DNA of 64,000 nucleotides from Symsagittifera roscoffensis. Taxonomy: Eukaryota > Xenacoelomorpha > Acoela > Convolutidae. Below are positions 63,454 through 64,000 of this stretch, piece by piece. Every line of letters starts with the position of its first letter. The stretch's first letter is position 1. Under the pieces are notes generated by a model. The model did not search any database. It was not told the DNA's origin and worked only from the letters and a program-made list of their open reading frames with translations. The position numbers and the translations under genes were made by a program. The stretch spans positions 39,393,223 through 39,457,222 of the forward strand of contig NC_087066.1 of assembly GCF_963678635.1 (NCBI RefSeq), given 5' to 3'.

Positions 63454-63940
63454 CTGAAAAGAGATCCTTTTCACGAGAGAAAAAAACGCACGACCAGAAG
63501 GTGCGAACAATGTTCATTTCATTCACAATCACTTGAAAAAAAATTAAGAACATAATTTCTGAGCCAGGACCAATTGCTTTGCCGATTTTCATTTATGCTC
63601 AAAATAATTTATTGTAATTATGTTATTTTCGACTATGGACGCAAGCACAATGCTCACAAAGAGTTTGAAAGGGCATCACAATTTTTCAACTAATCACCAC
63701 CTGTCGAGGTAAAAATTGGAGTGGATCATATGAATAAATAAACACCTTGAGCCTCTTTGATTCCGAGAGAAAGTCTTTGACGGGACAGGAGTCGAAGTCA
63801 TCAAAACAGAGCAGCATGAGAGTCTTCTCCGTGGCCTGGCGCTTGTTCGCGTCGTCGCCGTGCTCTGACAAATATGTCTGAGCAAAAGTCAAAGCCCCTT
63901 CTTTGTCCCCACGTCTGATCAACTCAATCACGTGCTGTTG
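63256..63940 (-). CDS. GID8: GID8 (TWA1)-like CTLH/GID E3 ligase subunit, last two exons
   Basis: Subunit of the CTLH/GID ubiquitin ligase complex, a scaffold joining the catalytic and substrate-receptor modules. Two exons are visible: 63940-63746 (65 residues, QQHVIELIRRGDKE...) and 63453-63256 (65 residues plus stop, KLAKAVQILDWAQNSLDD...VKYPRIDD). Together they align in order with the C-terminal CTLH/CRA half of animal GID8, including IELIR, GALTFAQTYL and LAKxxxxLxWAQN. Acceptors are TTTCAG|CAA and TTTTCAG|CTG; the donor is AAG|GTGTTT; all phase 0. The N-terminal LisH part must lie beyond the right edge. The C-terminus is a few residues longer than the human protein. Confidence 0.88.
63746..63940 (-). 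CDS. GID8-like exon, CTLH end and start of CRA
   Basis: 195 bp, phase 0 at both ends. The open frame extends upstream into EFELF, but the acceptor TTGTTTCAG gives a natural boundary. It encodes the FAQTYLSEHG helix and the CFDDFDSCP segment, matching the GID8 pattern of an acidic FDSP-like linker. Confidence 0.82.
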
Positions 63941-64000
63941 CTGAAACAATTCAAATTCCACACCTCAAATTAGATTTTACAAAGGCTCGCTTCTGATTGG

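Overview
The window looks like genome sequence of an invertebrate metazoan. Its protein-coding genes are split by GT/AG introns with matching phases, they use the standard genetic code, and they include animal-type families: an ERK-phosphatase-like DUSP, a rhodopsin-class GPCR and a LEDGF/HDGF-related PWWP protein. The DNA is AT-rich and loaded with dispersed repeats. I cannot assign a phylum from the sequence alone.

Layout. A MAP-kinase phosphatase gene (DUSP6/7/9-like) runs on the minus strand from its start codon at 52953 to beyond the left edge. Five exons are visible, at 52651-52953, 38230-38497, 37350-37608, 2333-2666 and 304-471; the catalytic core lies outside the window. Its third intron, about 34.7 kb, contains a complete eight-exon class A GPCR gene on the plus strand (coding 16595-25769, 477 aa predicted). 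A 4.84-kb tandem duplication (9019-13860 and 13861-18704, three substitutions and three homopolymer length changes seen) has doubled the GPCR first coding exon and about 2.7 kb upstream of it. The first DUSP intron, about 14 kb, holds a decayed non-LTR retrotransposon (40440-44630) whose ORF1 is still open.

Right of the DUSP gene, still on the minus strand, come a four-exon LEDGF/HRP2-like gene with PWWP and integrase-binding domains (53749-57620, 869 aa), an uninterrupted mitochondrial ISCU gene (62177-62644), and the last two exons of a GID8-like CTLH-complex subunit (63256-63940, continuing off the right edge).

The rest is mostly repeats. There is a MITE-like family with GGCGGAT termini; one copy reaches the DUSP exon 3 acceptor and another sits just inside intron 1. 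A ~450-bp family carries inverted arms AAGAGTAATGAACG / CGTTCATTACTCTT whose variants sometimes match within a copy. There are at least three tRNA-headed SINE-like families, two arrays with ~165-169-bp units, and several segmental repeat pairs. The genes are not obviously functionally linked, apart from the antisense nesting of the GPCR in the phosphatase gene. No CRISPR array, prokaryotic operon or other clearly new gene system was seen; the novel candidates are repeat families and the exon duplication.
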